Positions 13,823 to 26,200 of a stretch of 64,000 nt of DNA are shown piece after piece; position 1 is the first letter of the stretch, and each line of letters begins with the position of its first letter. The position numbers and the translations under genes were made by a program. Below the pieces are notes generated by a model. That model made no database searches, had not been told where the DNA came from, and saw only the letters and a program-made list of their open reading frames with translations. Source of the stretch: Rhynchonema sp. JSB1_4 (Eukaryota > Nematoda > Chromadorea > Monhysterida > Xyalidae); assembly GCA_030248065.1 (NCBI GenBank), contig JASAMV010003740.1, positions 62,001 through 126,000 on the forward strand. Reading direction: 5' to 3'.

Positions 13823-15269
13823 TTTGTTCATTATGGATTTTGAAATGTGCTTGTGCTCCCCGTTATCATACAACATTGTCCGCTGTCACAAAACAAACGT
13901 CTGCTATTGTATACCATTGTTCGCTTCGTGTGGTTCTTTGCACGAATCATCCATGCATCAAGGAAGTTTTACGCCACTTGTCAGGCACGTGTGTGTTGCC
14001 TGTGCACAGTTCCCACCATGTCATAAGATAGCCCTTATTGACAATATGTTGCTATGGACGTTTGGTTGATACCAAGATTATGGTCACATGATGATAGGCT
14101 GTATGCAAAAGAAACAGAACGCAAAACAGATCACACAAATGTAGATAAACACACGAAGATGCAATTATACTGACGTATTGTTGTGATGAGATGTTGTTTC
14201 GCGTGACCCGGGTACTTGGATGAGACGGGCCGAGAAGTGTGGTTTGGGCTCAAAGGGATAGTCTCGCACTAAGATACAGCACAAGTTAGTTTCAAAAAGT
14301 ACTAGCCCTTGCGGCTGGTACCTCGGAATGGTACGTGATTGCAGCAGTGATAACTTCAGCGAATGAGTTAACGCCGAACTTGCGAAACTACGCGCTACGA
14401 CTGGAGCATGCGAAAATCGGGCAAAAAGTAGGTGTGATCCGAAAGAAGCGTCGAATTTTGATTGCAGACGCGCGGTGCACCAGGTCATCGTCAGTGCGAC
14501 TGCACCAGATGGCCACGTGACCTCAAGACACACGAGCTGGTTTTATGCTCGCGTAAAACATCATTGCTTTGGCCACTTTGACGAGCGCGAGGGTTGTTGA
14601 TTAGACGCATAGAAGTAACAACTTTTACGCTGGTCAAAATAGTGCTTCAACTCTATCACCAACAAAACAAGAATTTGCGAAATCCATTAAAGCGTATCGG
14701 ATTAATCGTGCAAAAATGTCCGCTTCCGCAAAGAGTTGATTGCGCATATACGACTCTGCATAATATGGTGGAAACTTGCTGCTTCTTAAAAACTTTCTCG
14801 CCGGCTTTTTTTGGCATTAACGTTATTTTTGGTTCAGCAACAGAAGCTCCGAATACCAGCTTCTCACAAATATCTGCGGGGATTGGACATAATGGACAAA
14901 CTTGAACATGAGGTTACTGAAATTATTATCGCTTGATGTACATTATGTTTGCGATTATGTAATCGGATATGATCCTGTCAAGTACCTGTCTACAGCAAAA
15001 CGAAATGTATTTGAACAGAGCTTAGCTCCCACAATGTCTACCTCGGAATTGAAAATAGCGGCTGCACGCAATTTCAAAAAATTCCAACTTGCTGTTGGTT
15101 ACCAAGGTACCGAAACCGAAGACACACAAAAGGGAATGTTTGTATCGCAGTGCGTCTGCGAGCAAGTCCACTGAGTAAGCAGCACCGGGCGTGCGAGAAG
15201 CAGTCACCGAAGATTACAGCGTGGCTCAAAGGATGCCTTTGCTTAAATTTACCGTTGCACCTACTGTGA

Positions 15270-15507
15270 GCGACATCAAACTTGGTGATCGGATCGGATC
15301 GAATGTGATCTGCGTGTTTCACGTGACTTTCTTGAACTAAGGATCTTAAGATATTTGGTGATGCAACCAGTTTTGTTCAGCGTAAACGATGTTGCTAAAA
15401 TAAAAACATTAACAAGCTGGACGAAGTTAGTGGCTCCTTTAAAAATTTCTTAAATGCAAGAAGCACGCGCTGCAAGGCAAGTCACATCCGATCATCTGTT
15501 TGATGAC
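15270..15507. mobile_element. Second copy of the 3138-3502 foldback family
   Basis: The left end ATCAAACTTGGTGATCGG and a decayed right end CCGATCATCTGTTTGAT mirror the element in the exchanger gene. Interior words are shared. Confidence 0.55.
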
Positions 15508-16780
15508 CTAAGCTTAAAGTTGTGAACATTTTATTCGGTCACCCAATCCAGATACAGGCGATGGTGTTCTCTGAGTGCAGGGTAAAGTGCACCGGGTGCA
15601 TAAAATCTATTTGAACGATAAATAAATAAAAGCAGGGGAAAGGGTGGTTTTTGTGTCCAAGAAAAAAAGAGATTGCATGAAGTCAATTCAGTTCAATCGG
15701 GCTGTATAGACCGCCTGGTGTTGAGGTCTTACATGAGGGGCATGACGATATCAGTGTTAATGGAAAAGTGCGCCGGTGCAGCACTAAGCGATTTGAAAGT
15801 AAAGTAATCTGTTTCCCTAGCAACCGTCCCCGCTGACAGCAAGCACATACACTTTTAAGCCATCAGCCCTTTTCTCATTGGTTTTATAACGGTAAGGTGC
15901 TTGCACCTGCACAGGTGCATATTGCCTTTGGATCGTGTGCACGCGACCCAAGCAGCTTTGCCATGCTTGTGGATACCTGGATTGGGCTCTGGATTATGTA
16001 GGCAATGCAGGGCCACGCGCACGTATACATTAAAAATCCGATCTTAAGTCTATTGAATGGGCGAACCCTTCGGAAGACGAGCATTAAAGTGAATGCAAAG
16101 CGGAGTAGCTACATAAACATACCTATCGTATGTATGAAAAATTTAACTACTTTACCGCTCCGCTACCGTACACTGCCTGCAGCGTGCAGTACATCACAGG
16201 CGCGCCTAAGCTCCGCGCTGAGATCGAAGTCCCAACTTTGAGCCAAATTGTTTGCACCTGCTGTGAGAAATTATGTTTGTTATGAGCAGACACGAAGTTG
16301 TTTGCTTTAAAACTGATGATGGCTGATGAGCTCTGCGCGTTTGTGATGACACCCTGTCTGCACCTGGATATAGGTAGGTACATCGTGTTATGTTGTGCTA
16401 TACAGTATCGTTTTGATCACACTATCGCTTGGCGTGCAGACACGTTTTACCGGAACTAGGGTCGGATGAACGTGATTTTTTTTATCCGAGCCAGTCCGAT
16501 GAAAAAAGCAGCTGGCTCTCATAACTGAATCGATGGAGCCGACAAAGAGACTGCACTGCCTGTATCGCCCTTTGCTTATACGGTACGGTGATACGGTTAT
16601 CAATGCTCAGTGGACGTGATACGTAAACAACGTGCGAAGTTGCGAAACCTTACAGTGATACAAATCACGTGGGACAACATCACCGCTTCCGTTGGACACA
16701 ATGAAAGAAATAAATAAGTTTGGAATTCAACGCCAGCGACAGCCGATAATATTTTCATCGGCGGACGAAAAGAACGGTTA

Positions 16781-17187
16781 CCGTAAAAACCTAAATACAG
16801 CCCCCCGGAATAGAGCCCCCCGTAATACAGCCCCCAAAAAGGGGTCAGTGAATTAATAGAGCCCCCTGGAATAGAGCCCCCCTAAGTAACATCCCCTATA
16901 CAGTAGTGTATTAAGGCTTGATAGCTGTGCACAGGTACATTTGTGCACGTTTGTTGTTCGTTCAGAGCACATGTAATACGCCTCTTATTGACGAATAGAC
17001 ACGAATAAATGCGATTACAAGCAAAAAAACATCCTTTGAAACCCCTTTTCGGGGTTTTTGGGGGTATTTCTGGGAACAATTTTTCAGATTCGGGCCAGTG
17101 CATTAATAGGCCCCTCCCGGAATAAAGCCCCCCCTAAAATGGGGTCAGTGAACTAATAGAGCCCCCCTTCTATTTAGGTTTTTACGG
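16781..17187. mobile_element. TA-target MITE, family D (CCGTAAAAACC ends)
   Basis: Ends CCGTAAAAACCTAAATA and TATTTAGGTTTTTACGG are flanked by TA on both sides. Next to the ends are repeated short blocks of GAATAGAGCCCCCC type. Related copies are at 21960-23036 and 46305-46720. Confidence 0.85.
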
Positions 17188-17407
17188 TAGCGCTGATCTG
17201 GGGCAAGTCGTGACACCGCGAGATGCGTCCAACCCGGAGGACCCAATGGCAGGAAACTTAATTTTGCTCATTTTCGTTGAATGATGCTTCAAAAACTCTC
17301 CGTTCAGCTATAATTTCTTATTCGCGTTCCGGCGCGGTATGCAATGCAAATAGAACGGTCAATACGATGAACTGACATTAGACATCCTTTTGTGACAGGC
17401 ATGTGTA

Positions 17408-17622
17408 AGGGTGGAATTTTCGAAACGGTGTAAAGGTCAGTTGGGCGTAAAGGTCGGTGTAAAGTTCGGTCGAAAGCTCGGTGTAAATGTGAAACATTGC
17501 CTGTTATTAACGTGGAGTGTTTCAAGTTTACACCGAGGTCTACCACACTGAGCTGTCGACCGAGCTCTCCACCGACCTTTACACCCAACTGACCTTTACA
17601 CCGTTTCGAAAATATCACCCTA
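17408..17622. mobile_element. Foldback element rich in GTGTAAA/TTTACAC
   Basis: The left arm has TTTCGAAACGGTGTAAAGGT and the right arm its complement. The centre contains one TGAAACAT octamer. The interior repeats a GTGTAAA-type word several times in each arm. Confidence 0.7.
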
Positions 17623-17631
17623 AGACTCTGT

Positions 17632-17815
17632 ATTTTCGAGACGGTGTAAACAAGGGTTGGGTGTAAGGTCGGTGTAGAGCTTGGGTCGAAACTCGGTGTG
17701 AATAAGTAAACTTGAAGCACACCACGTAAAAAGCATGGAAGGTTTCATGTTTACACCGATCTTACACCACCCTTACACCCAACTCTTGTTCACATCGTTT
17801 CGACAATTCCACCTA
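17632..17815. mobile_element. Related foldback, adjacent copy
   Basis: It has the same design as its neighbour: TTTCGAGACGGTGTAAACAA near the left end and a diverged complement at the right end. The two copies are diverged from each other, so this is not a recent tandem duplication. Confidence 0.65.
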
Positions 17816-17901
17816 CAGTGAATCAAGAGAAAAAAGCCAGTGATAAAGCACACAGATCACACACACCAATATCATTATGTGTTCGCTCAACAACAACAAT
17901 A

Positions 17902-20900
17902 TCACATAATCGCGCATCGGCATCGACGTTTCTTCTTCGGTTGATCAATCGTTGTTGCACTGGCACTGTTCGATTCAGATTCGGTATCCCGGAGACTCGG
18001 CGTCGCTGCGGATTCGTTTGACTCGCTCACTTCGACTTTCGGTTTGGGCTGATCCTTGGCTGGGTCAATCACGCTCGTCAGACCCTGCGTGCGTTTGGAT
18101 TTGGAAAGTAGTTCTGTTGAGGCATAATTTCAGGAGAGTTGTGCTTTTGTTGTGTTCTTTGTTGCTCGTTTATGTCTGTTTTTACCATGTCATCGTCTTA
18201 GCGAATGCACCAAGAAGTCCACTTTCCAGTGATGGTACCTACCACACAGATGTCAAGGCAACATTTCGGTTGTTTCTTGGTATAGTATAGATTGCATAAT
18301 TCACTGCAGTCAAATACGTCCCCTAGTTAAAAACATCCAGATCTAAACCCGTGCAGTTCTGAAACATTGCGCATATGGGACGTACCTATACCCACCTCAC
18401 AGCGAAATGGGAATTTTCTTAGTGACACATCTATACCTCAGGCACCATCGGGTCATGAATACTCCATATTTGCAATGGCATGTGCTGTTTTGCGTCGTAG
18501 ACAATCGCGTAGAATTGACTGGACACCACGACGCGTTGCGCTTGTTGCATGCTCGCTTTGAATTTGGGCTGAAAATCAAAGCCTTATGAGGCTTATTTTG
18601 AGGTGGGTGACGCACATCGTTGACACATTTGAGTGATGACAAACGTTGGCTGTGAGTGAGTGTGTCAAACGCAGATGGATTCGTATTGGATCTGTCTTGA
18701 TCACGCGTGAGTTTTCTCTAATTGAAGATATTTTCTAATGTCACCTGACCGAGACAGATTCTATCCAATAGCACAAAGTTTTGATGATAAGAAAATAATC
18801 TCTATAAATTTCACCAGTTTCTTCTTCGGATCGGCATTGGTTGGCGTTCGACCCCAAGTCAACGTCAACAGATCGAACATCTGATATCGGCCCAATCGCG
18901 ATGCGCGTGACGACAGCCCGCCCAGACCTTTGGGCATCTGAATTTCGCGCTTAAAATTAATTAAATTTTTTCTTGTTCGTTAAAAAAATCATGAAAGCTG
19001 ACACTGACCGTCGCCGAATGCAGTGGTCCATCACCGCGCAACGGCAGCGGTCGCATGTTGCAGACGGAGATGGTTGGAATGACGAGATGATTGAGTGGAT
19101 AGGCGGCCGTCGGCGGCTGTTGTGTCCAATGGTTGAATACATCCCACTGGAGCGAATACGATGTTGATTTATTGAATAGTGATCGATTGAATAATTGATT
19201 CAGCAATTGTTAGGTTATACGAACGATCGAGCGATTGATTGATTCGTGCAATCAATGATGTGGAATGATGAAACATCGATTGAGTTATTGAACGATTTGT
19301 CTGATTGAATCATTAACTGATATACTAATTGATCAGTTATGCGTGTGGTTCACGCAATCAATATGATGGATTGATCGAATGAGTGATTCATTGAACAGTG
19401 GTCGATTGAATGATTGGTTCAGCAATTGTTAGATTATATGAACAACTGAGCGATTGAGTGATTCATGCAATCAATGATGGATCTAATCGGTTGCTGGATT
19501 GAGTGACAACCATTGTTTGATGGGTTGAACGGCAGTAAGTGATTGAAGTATTTGATGGTTCATTTCGCACACTAACGTCAATCTCCGGCGGTGCTATTGC
19601 TTTCTTGTATCGAATACGTTTCACGACCAGGAACAATCGCAATCGTGTCTCATTCGCTGTGGGCACATTGACGAGCAGCCAATGTTTGTCGCAGACCATC
19701 GCGTGAATTTGGTGATGTTCGCCGCTCAACAACATACCCGCACGATTGTGTTTGATGTACGCATCCTGTTCAATTATGGAATATGAAGCGTTTGTTAAGC
19801 TGTCATCCGCAGGATGCGATGAAATGAATACTAACGACCAGCAAACGAGCAGATCAATAACAATTGAACACAACTCACATTGATCCATTCCAGCACGACC
19901 GTCGATTCAATCAACTCATTCTGCATGTGCAACACCAACGAAGACGCATTCACCAACGTCAACGTATTCGAATCACCGATCAGCGATGCGTGTCGACATC
20001 GATCGTCCTCGAGAATGTAGCATTCGGCTGGCCAGGTCTGATTTATCGAATTTGAATTACAGTCAAACTACCACATAGTGGATAGCGAATTCATCTCTAA
20101 ATCAAAGTCATGTTATGTTCCTGGTGCTCTGCCGGTGCCGAGTGAATATTCTATGCGGTGAGCAAAAATAGTCGGGTCCCGTTCTGCTCACTGCATGACG
20201 GTTTGGCCAGAATTTTTTTGAGTCGATGCTTTGCGGGAAATTTGTTATGTCTATGTCACCGAACAAATTTGATGTGCCGTATGTACAAAGGCAAGTCAAT
20301 ATCGGTGAAAGGCGATATATCTGAGTGACTAAGGAGGGATCCGATCTTATGACGATATTTGACATCGCCATTGATGTTGACAACGGTCAATGTCATCTTG
20401 AATAAATGATTTACCAAACATTTCGTGACTGTCTGATAATGTTTCATTGTCTATCTGACTAGTCGGGACCCGTGCCTACGGCCCGGCTACAGCGCCGCGC
20501 CCGTGCCGTGCCACCCCCTCCGAAGACCCCTTAGCATACCTAAAGCTACCCGTGAAAATTGACCCGTCCGCCCTTCCGAGGGAGGGGGCCACAAACACAT
20601 ACATATACTCTGGCAATTCTTTTGGGAGAAACTTTTCAATCGCGTTGCCTGATCCGTAAAGCGCATCGTGCGTGCACTGGCTACAGAAGTCACGTGACCG
20701 CTATAGCCAGTGCACGCATCATACGCTTTACGGATCAGGCAACGCGTTTGAAAAGTTTCTCCCAAAAGAATTGTCAGAGTATACGTCTTCCTGTTTTAGT
20801 AGTATAGATTATTATCGTGAAGATTATCGTGAAGTCGTGTTCAAACCTCTCGCAAATGATGTGGCAATCTCAGTTGTTTGCCCAGCCAGGCGCGCAAGAT

Positions 20901-21794
20901 TTTCTCAGCCGTGCTCAAGTTATCACGACATGTGCGCGGCATCAGCTGGGATATGGTTGACAGAAACAATAAAAATTCCTGATGCCTTTTCTAAAACTAT
21001 TGTCTAACCTGACACTGTTCCATGAGAACGTTTGTGCGGCGTGTGTAAGTGCCCAAATAGCCATACCACATCAATATGGTGCGGGCACGGCAGTAGGTGA
21101 AGTCTGAGGAAACAGAAACGGTTAAAATAAATTTTGTCTTTTAAAAAAAACAATTAGGTACCTTTTTTGGTTTCAGCGCCACGCAACTCCTTTTCCCAAA
21201 CGTTCACCGCGTCGGTCACATGAAGCAAGCGAGTGTAATCGATTTTTGAGTCGGGCGTTTTGGCAGCACCATTCTCAGGCTGAGTGCCGAAGGCGATTTC
21301 ACTGGAAAAAGGACCAATTTCGTCAACAAAATTCAGTTGGTCTTTTTTAATGAAAGGACCAACTAGAACGGTGCCGCATTCTGTTGCTTGAGTGCACGAC
21401 TGAGAAATGAGAACGTCATGAAAAGATTCGGCATCGTCAACGCGACATTCTGGTGATGTTTCGTGATGCCAGACAAGCTATCCTGGAACAGATCTAAGTG
21501 AACCGTGACCTGCGCGTTATCTCAACGGAAGGCCAACCATTTCTCGCAGCCACGTCCATAATTGTTGGGCCCAATGTGCCGCGGGCACGCCCGAAACTAA
21601 AAAATAATGGATAGAAAATTTTCCAAATTGATTTAAAACTGCCCAAAATTGGTGGCTCGCCAACCGTCGTCAGATGATTTGGGATTGGAATCATTTTTGA
21701 CGTTTGACGCCTGCTTGGCATCAGTCGGTGAATCAGCATTAGCAGGTGGTGCTGGTTTGAGCGGTTCGTGCTGCGTTGCAACTCGCTTAGGCAT
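17902..21794 (-). CDS. Unrecognised protein with C-terminal polybasic stretch and CaaX box
   Basis: Exons in transcript order: 21794-21665, 21596-21538, 21509-21364, 21301-21162, 21103-21009, 20037-19879, 19765-19577, 19146-19009, 18937-18815, 18568-18437, 18113-17902. Phases carry except between the last two, where one extra base is needed; a 10-nt exon at 18349-18358 after ATGTTTCAG would fix it. The length is about 510 aa. The N-terminus (about 43 residues) is Pro/Ala/Ser/Asp-rich. The middle is soluble-looking, with a Trp-rich helix-like stretch and no clear membrane segment. The last 70 residues are Ser/Glu/Lys-rich and end KKKRRCRCAIM: a basic cluster plus CAIM, a typical farnesylation motif that would bring the protein to a membrane. 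B-type lamins also end in CAIM, but I see no rod coiled coil here. Intron 2 in this model is only 28 nt. I assign no function. Confidence 0.6.
19178..19482. repeat. ATTGATTGA-rich direct repeats in an intron
   Basis: Two imperfect copies of about 80 bp (near 19178-19262 and 19398-19482) share TCAGCAATTGTTAG and GCAATCAATGATG. The sequence between is also rich in ATTGA-type words. It lies in the intron before exon 8 of the CaaX-protein gene. Confidence 0.65.
20463..20808 (+). mobile_element. SINE-like element, interrupted by a foldback MITE
   Basis: The GC-rich head (GGGACCCGTG, CGGCCCGGCTACAGCGCCGC) and the tail with CATACAT repeats followed by TTTTAGTAGTATAGA match an uninterrupted copy at 55297-55468. 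Tails of this kind occur on RTE-mobilised elements. The tail is split at 20606-20781 by an inverted-repeat element. Confidence 0.7.
20606..20781. mobile_element. TA-target foldback MITE, family E
   Basis: Ends TACTCTGGCAATTCTTTTGG and the complement of TACTCTGACAATTCTTTTGG are flanked by TA. Near-perfect arms of about 75 bp enclose a short loop (CACGTGACC). A second copy is at 60433-60663. The uninterrupted SINE at 55297-55468 shows the empty site. Confidence 0.85.
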
Positions 21795-21959
21795 GATGAA
21801 GTGAACAGCACGAAAACAGGGAATGATTCACTGCTGCACTTGTGATAATAATGTTTCAGTCTACAAAAACCACATGTTGCTTGATCCCCAAGGGGGTCGC
21901 ATTTTGCGGTAGCGCTCGGCGCTCGCGTCTTAGACTATGACCACCGCTTTTTATCTTTA

Positions 21960-23036
21960 CCGAAAAAACCTAAATAGAAGGGGGGCGGGGCTCTATTAAT
22001 TCACTGACCAATAAAATCGATATTTTTCACTCCAAATAGGCGAAAAATCTCGAAATTAGCGTTTTAGGGTACATTTTCATTGATATTTAGACCAAAAAAT
22101 TTTTGTTCCCCCCCCCCTGGCTCGGCCGGTACAGTAGGTAGGTTGCCCGCCTGCCCCGCCTGGGGTAGCTACACCACTGCGGAGGGCGCTATTCCGGGGG
22201 GCCCCTATTAATTCACTGACCCGAACCTGAAAAATTGTTCCCAGAAATACCCCCAAAAATCCCTAGAAGGGCTTTGAAACAGAGGTGGGAATCGGGCCGG
22301 GTTACCTCGGCCCGGCCCGGCCCGACGAGGTCCGGGGGTCGGCCCGGCCCGGCCCGGCCCGACAGTTCGGGCCGGGAAGTCCGGCCCGGCCCGGCCCGAC
22401 TTGGAAAAAAGTCGGCCCGGCCCGGCCCGGCCCGATTTTTTCGGCCCGACTTTTTCTGATGATCTTTTGAAGCAATTTTTTGGTGCAAAAATTACTGTTT
22501 TTTGGTTTAGAAATACCTGATAATCATGGAAGTCGGTACTAATTTGCAGAATCGCGAGAAATTTTGGTAAATTTAGCCTAAAAAATCACGATTTTTTGTT
22601 GAAATTGGATGATGTCGGGCCTTTTCGGGCCGGCCACCCCGGCCCGGCCCGGCCCGACATTCCGAAAAGTCGGCCCGGCCCGGCCCGGCCCGACCGGTCG
22701 GGCCGGAAACCTCGGCCCGGCCCGGCCCGAACGTCGGGCCGGGCCGGGCCGGCCCGATTCCCACCTCTGCTTTGAAATGATGTTTTTTTCGCTTGTAATC
22801 GCATGTATATTCGTGTCTATTCGTCAATAAGATGCTCTGAACGAACAACAAACGTGCATAAATGTACCTGTGCACCACTATCAAGCCTTAATACACTACT
22901 GTATAAGGGATGTCACTTAGGGGGGCGCGGGGGCTCTATTCCGGGGGCTCTATTAATTCACTGACACTGACATCTTTTGGGGGGGGGGGTTACGGGGGGC
23001 TCTATTCCGGGGGGGTCTGTATTTAGGTTTTTACGG
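21960..23036. mobile_element. TA-target MITE, family D, carrying a nested hAT-like element
   Basis: The left end CCGAAAAAACCTAAATAG and the right end TATTTAGGTTTTTACGG are flanked by TA. The interior shares blocks with 16781-17187, for example CTTGTAATCGCATGTATATT-type sequence in opposite orientation. It is enlarged by the insert at 22280-22769. Confidence 0.8.
22280..22769. mobile_element. GC-rich hAT-like non-autonomous element
   Basis: Ends CAGAGGTGGGAATCGGGC and its complement are flanked by the perfect 8-bp duplication CTTTGAAA. Both sides are characteristic of hAT transposons. The interior arms are tandem GGCCC blocks (GGCCCGGCCCGGCCCGAC) in opposite orientations. There is no transposase. 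Confidence 0.92.
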
Positions 23037-23208
23037 TATTTCTCTTTCTTCAAATTTATGCTCATTACGCTTGATGATGACCCGACCCCCTTCACTTCAG
23101 GGGTGCGTGCTGGTGCTCGTGCTCTACACCTCTACAAATTCTTTTGCTATTGGTCAGTGTTAATGTTAATAAAAAATCTTCCGTAAATTCAAGTCTAACT
23201 ATCCGGCA

Positions 23209-26200
23209 ATGGATGAGGAGGAAAGGAGGACGAGTTTGGGCCGTCGAGGTGGGGGGAGGGGCGGATGCGGATCTGCAAACAAACACAAAAATAATCGACG
23301 ATTTGCCAAAATGGACAAAGAGGGTGGCTCACAGGAGCAGGAAATCAAACGAGTTTTGGAACGCCTGAACGAAATGGAAGACAGCGCACAACAACTACAA
23401 CAGGTTATTGTTTGCAGTGTAGTTCCTGGTCCGGCGCGGCGGTTAGTGTACCTACCCCTTTTTTCCGTGCGGCGGTTAGTGTACCTCCCTGCAGTGTAGT
23501 TCCTGGTCCGGCGCGGCGGTTAGTGTACCTACCCCTTTTTTCCGTGCGGCGATTAGTGTACCTCCCTGGGGGGGAAGGGGGGGGGGGAAGACCCAAATTC
23601 AGGAAAAAGTCACTTTTTGAGGTAGAAAATTTGAAAAAAAATTGAAAATTTGAATTTTTGGCCCTTTTTGGAAAAAATTCTCCATAAAAAGGGTATTTTG
23701 GCGACTTTTGACAACATCGACCTAAAAATCACCCATTTTAGGCCTAAAAATGCCCATTTTAGGCCTAAAATTGCCTATTTTAGGCAAAAATTGAGGCGGT
23801 TAGTGTACCTGACGCGGCGGTTAGTGTACTAGTGTACCTTGGTCGCGGCGGTTAGTGTACCTTTGGGGGGCCCCCCCTCCCCCCAGGAACTACACTGATT
23901 GTTTGTTAGGCGTTTCTGCTCAGTCACTATTCGTTCACTCACAAATGTATACTGCTTTCGACGTTACATATAGCGAGCGACTGACCAAAAAACCGTTTTT
24001 TTTCGAAAAAAAACGAAAAAAAAAGTTTTTCCGGAGCCCGGTAATTTTCGAAAATGAATTGCCGCCCGGAAAAATTGCCGGTAATTTATTTTTCCGAGAA
24101 AATGTGTTTTTTGGTCTGAAACGGCGAAAAATTATCTCGAGGGTTCGAACCCGTGTTATAAAATCGGTTTAAAAATGTCTAAAACAGCTGAAAGCGACCC
24201 TTTTTCGTGTCTGAATCACGCAGGCGGGCAGTGTTGGAGGTACTCTGGAGGGGGATACCTACTGTACCGCGCTCGGAGAGGGGGATACCTACTGTACCAG
24301 AGCCGATGGCCTGGGGGGTTATGTACCTAGGGGGGGGGTTAGGTGTTTGGGTGAAAATTTTTAATGTGTTTATTATGTGTGGAATCGTGTGAAAACGTAG
24401 TGTTTGCGCGCGTAGCGCGCGAATTTTGGGTAATTTGAGGTAAAAACCACTGATTTTACACTAATTTTGGCCATTTTGGTCAAAAATTGGCACTTTTGGG
24501 GCAAAATCGGGGGGATACCTACTGTACCGGGGAAGTGCAGTTCCTGGTCCGGCGCGGCGGCTAGTGTACCTACCCCTTTTTTCCGTGCGGCGGTTAGTGT
24601 ACCTCCCTGGGGGGGGGAAGACCCAAATTTAGAAAAAGTCACTTTTTGAGGTAGAGAATTTGACCCTGAAAATTTTTCGCCCTTTTTGGAAAAAATTCTC
24701 CATAAAAAGGGTATTTTGGCGACTTTTGACAACATCGACCTGAAAATCGCCCATTTTCGGCCTAAAAATACCCATTTTAGGCCTAAAATTGCCTATTTTA
24801 GGCAAAAATTGAGGCGGTTAGTGTACCTGGCGCGGCGGTTAGTGTATTAGTGTACCTTGGTCGCGGCGGTTAGTGTACCTTAGGGGTGACCCCCCTCCCC
24901 CCAGGAACTACACTGTACCGGGGTGAAAATCGGGGGGGGGGGATACCTACTGTACCACGCCAAACATCGGGGGGATTCCTACTGTACCAGGCGAGGGGGA
25001 TACCTACTGTGCTGGGGGGGCTACCCCCCCCAAACCCCCCACCTCCAACACTGCAGGCGGGGATTAACAAACCACAAGTAAAGCAAAAATTGCTCAAAAG
25101 TGGGTGTTTCTGACTTCGGAAAAGTGGACGTTACACGCTTAAACCGGCGCCGCCGCTACTGTTTTTTATTTTCAACCTCGTTTTTTTCATTTATATCGCT
25201 TGTTGGAATCGAGATAAAAGAATATTAGTTTTTTGACCAAATTCACCAAAATTGCGATTACCCATCTAACGAAATCGATCTGCCAACATGGCCTGTCGGA
25301 AACAAAACTGTTTGATACTGACGCACAACTGCACATAATGATCGCGACAGAAATAACAGGAGAAATTCAAAATCACTGGGGCGCAGTGCAGTTCCTGGGG
25401 AGGGGAGGGGAGGGCGCTCTCCCTAAGGTATAATTTCCCCGATCAAGGTATACACTAGTACAGTAGTACACTAAATTTCCCCACCGGGCAGTGTAGTTCC
25501 TGAGGGGAGGGGGTCCCCCTCGGGTACGCCTGTCCTCCCTCTATCCATGGTACGCCTGCCCGCTGCCCCCCTGTTCCCCCTCGGGTAGGTTAGGTACGTC
25601 TGCTGCTGCTCTATACTTGCGTATTTTTTCGCAAAAAATATTTTTGAAAAAAACCGTTTTTCCGGAAAAAACCGTTTTTTTCAAATATTTTTCCAGTATT
25701 TCCAATATATTTCCAACCTTGGAAAATATCGGAAATTTTTGGAAAAAACCGTTTTTTTTTTCAAAAGTTGCCACTTGAAAAATTTCCGGAAAAATAAAAA
25801 CGTATTTTTCCGAGCCTCGGAAAAAACGGTTTTTTTCGGTTACTCTTAGTTTATCAATTCTTTTTTTGTTTTTTTCGGCCCGCAAGTATGTGCTGCTCCC
25901 CAATTTTTTGCCTAAAATAGGCATTTTAGGCCTAAATTGGGCATTTTCAGGTCTAAAATGTGTGATTTTAGGTCAATGTTGTCAAAAGACGCCAAAATAC
26001 CCTTTTTATGAAGAATTTTTCCAAAAGGGGCAAAAACAGGTCAAATTCTCTACTCCAGAAAGAGATTTTTCCTGAATTTGGGTCCTCCCTTGCCCCAGAG
26101 AGGGAGTTGGGAAGTACACTAATTTCCCCTCCAAAAAAAGTAGATAGGTACACTAAATTCCCCGGCGGACCAGGAACCGCACTGTATGACATCTGTCGTT

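Larger units (their letters stand above)
7648..16780. other. Gene-free interval with scattered repeats
   Basis: No open frame here shows a recognisable domain, codon bias or splice structure. It contains the NCKX 5' leader and upstream region, foldback elements (8700-8941, 13092-13224, 13285-13565, 15270-15507), tRNA-like fragments near 13.6-13.8 kb, and short microsatellites such as TATGTG repeats at 8561-8592 and a CT run at 10672-10698. Confidence 0.6.
21795..23208. other. Divergent intergenic interval between the CaaX gene and DDX10
   Basis: The two genes point away from each other across 1.4 kb, so promoters for both should lie here. Most of it is the family D element with its nested hAT-like insert. 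About 170 bp remain on each side. I see no clear TATA box in the right-hand remainder. Confidence 0.5.

Noticed and set aside
14594..15174. Two consecutive open frames of about 90-100 codons
   Set aside because: No recognisable domain or shared family, and no supporting splice sites linking them.
17902..18113. Assignment of the CAIM-ending gene as a B-type lamin
   Set aside because: Lamins have a long coiled-coil rod and an Ig-like tail domain. The upstream exons show neither, and the match is limited to four residues.
22213..22884. Gly/Pro/Ala/Arg-rich open frames on both strands
   Set aside because: They are translations of GGCCC tandem blocks in a hAT-like element with clear ends and target duplication.
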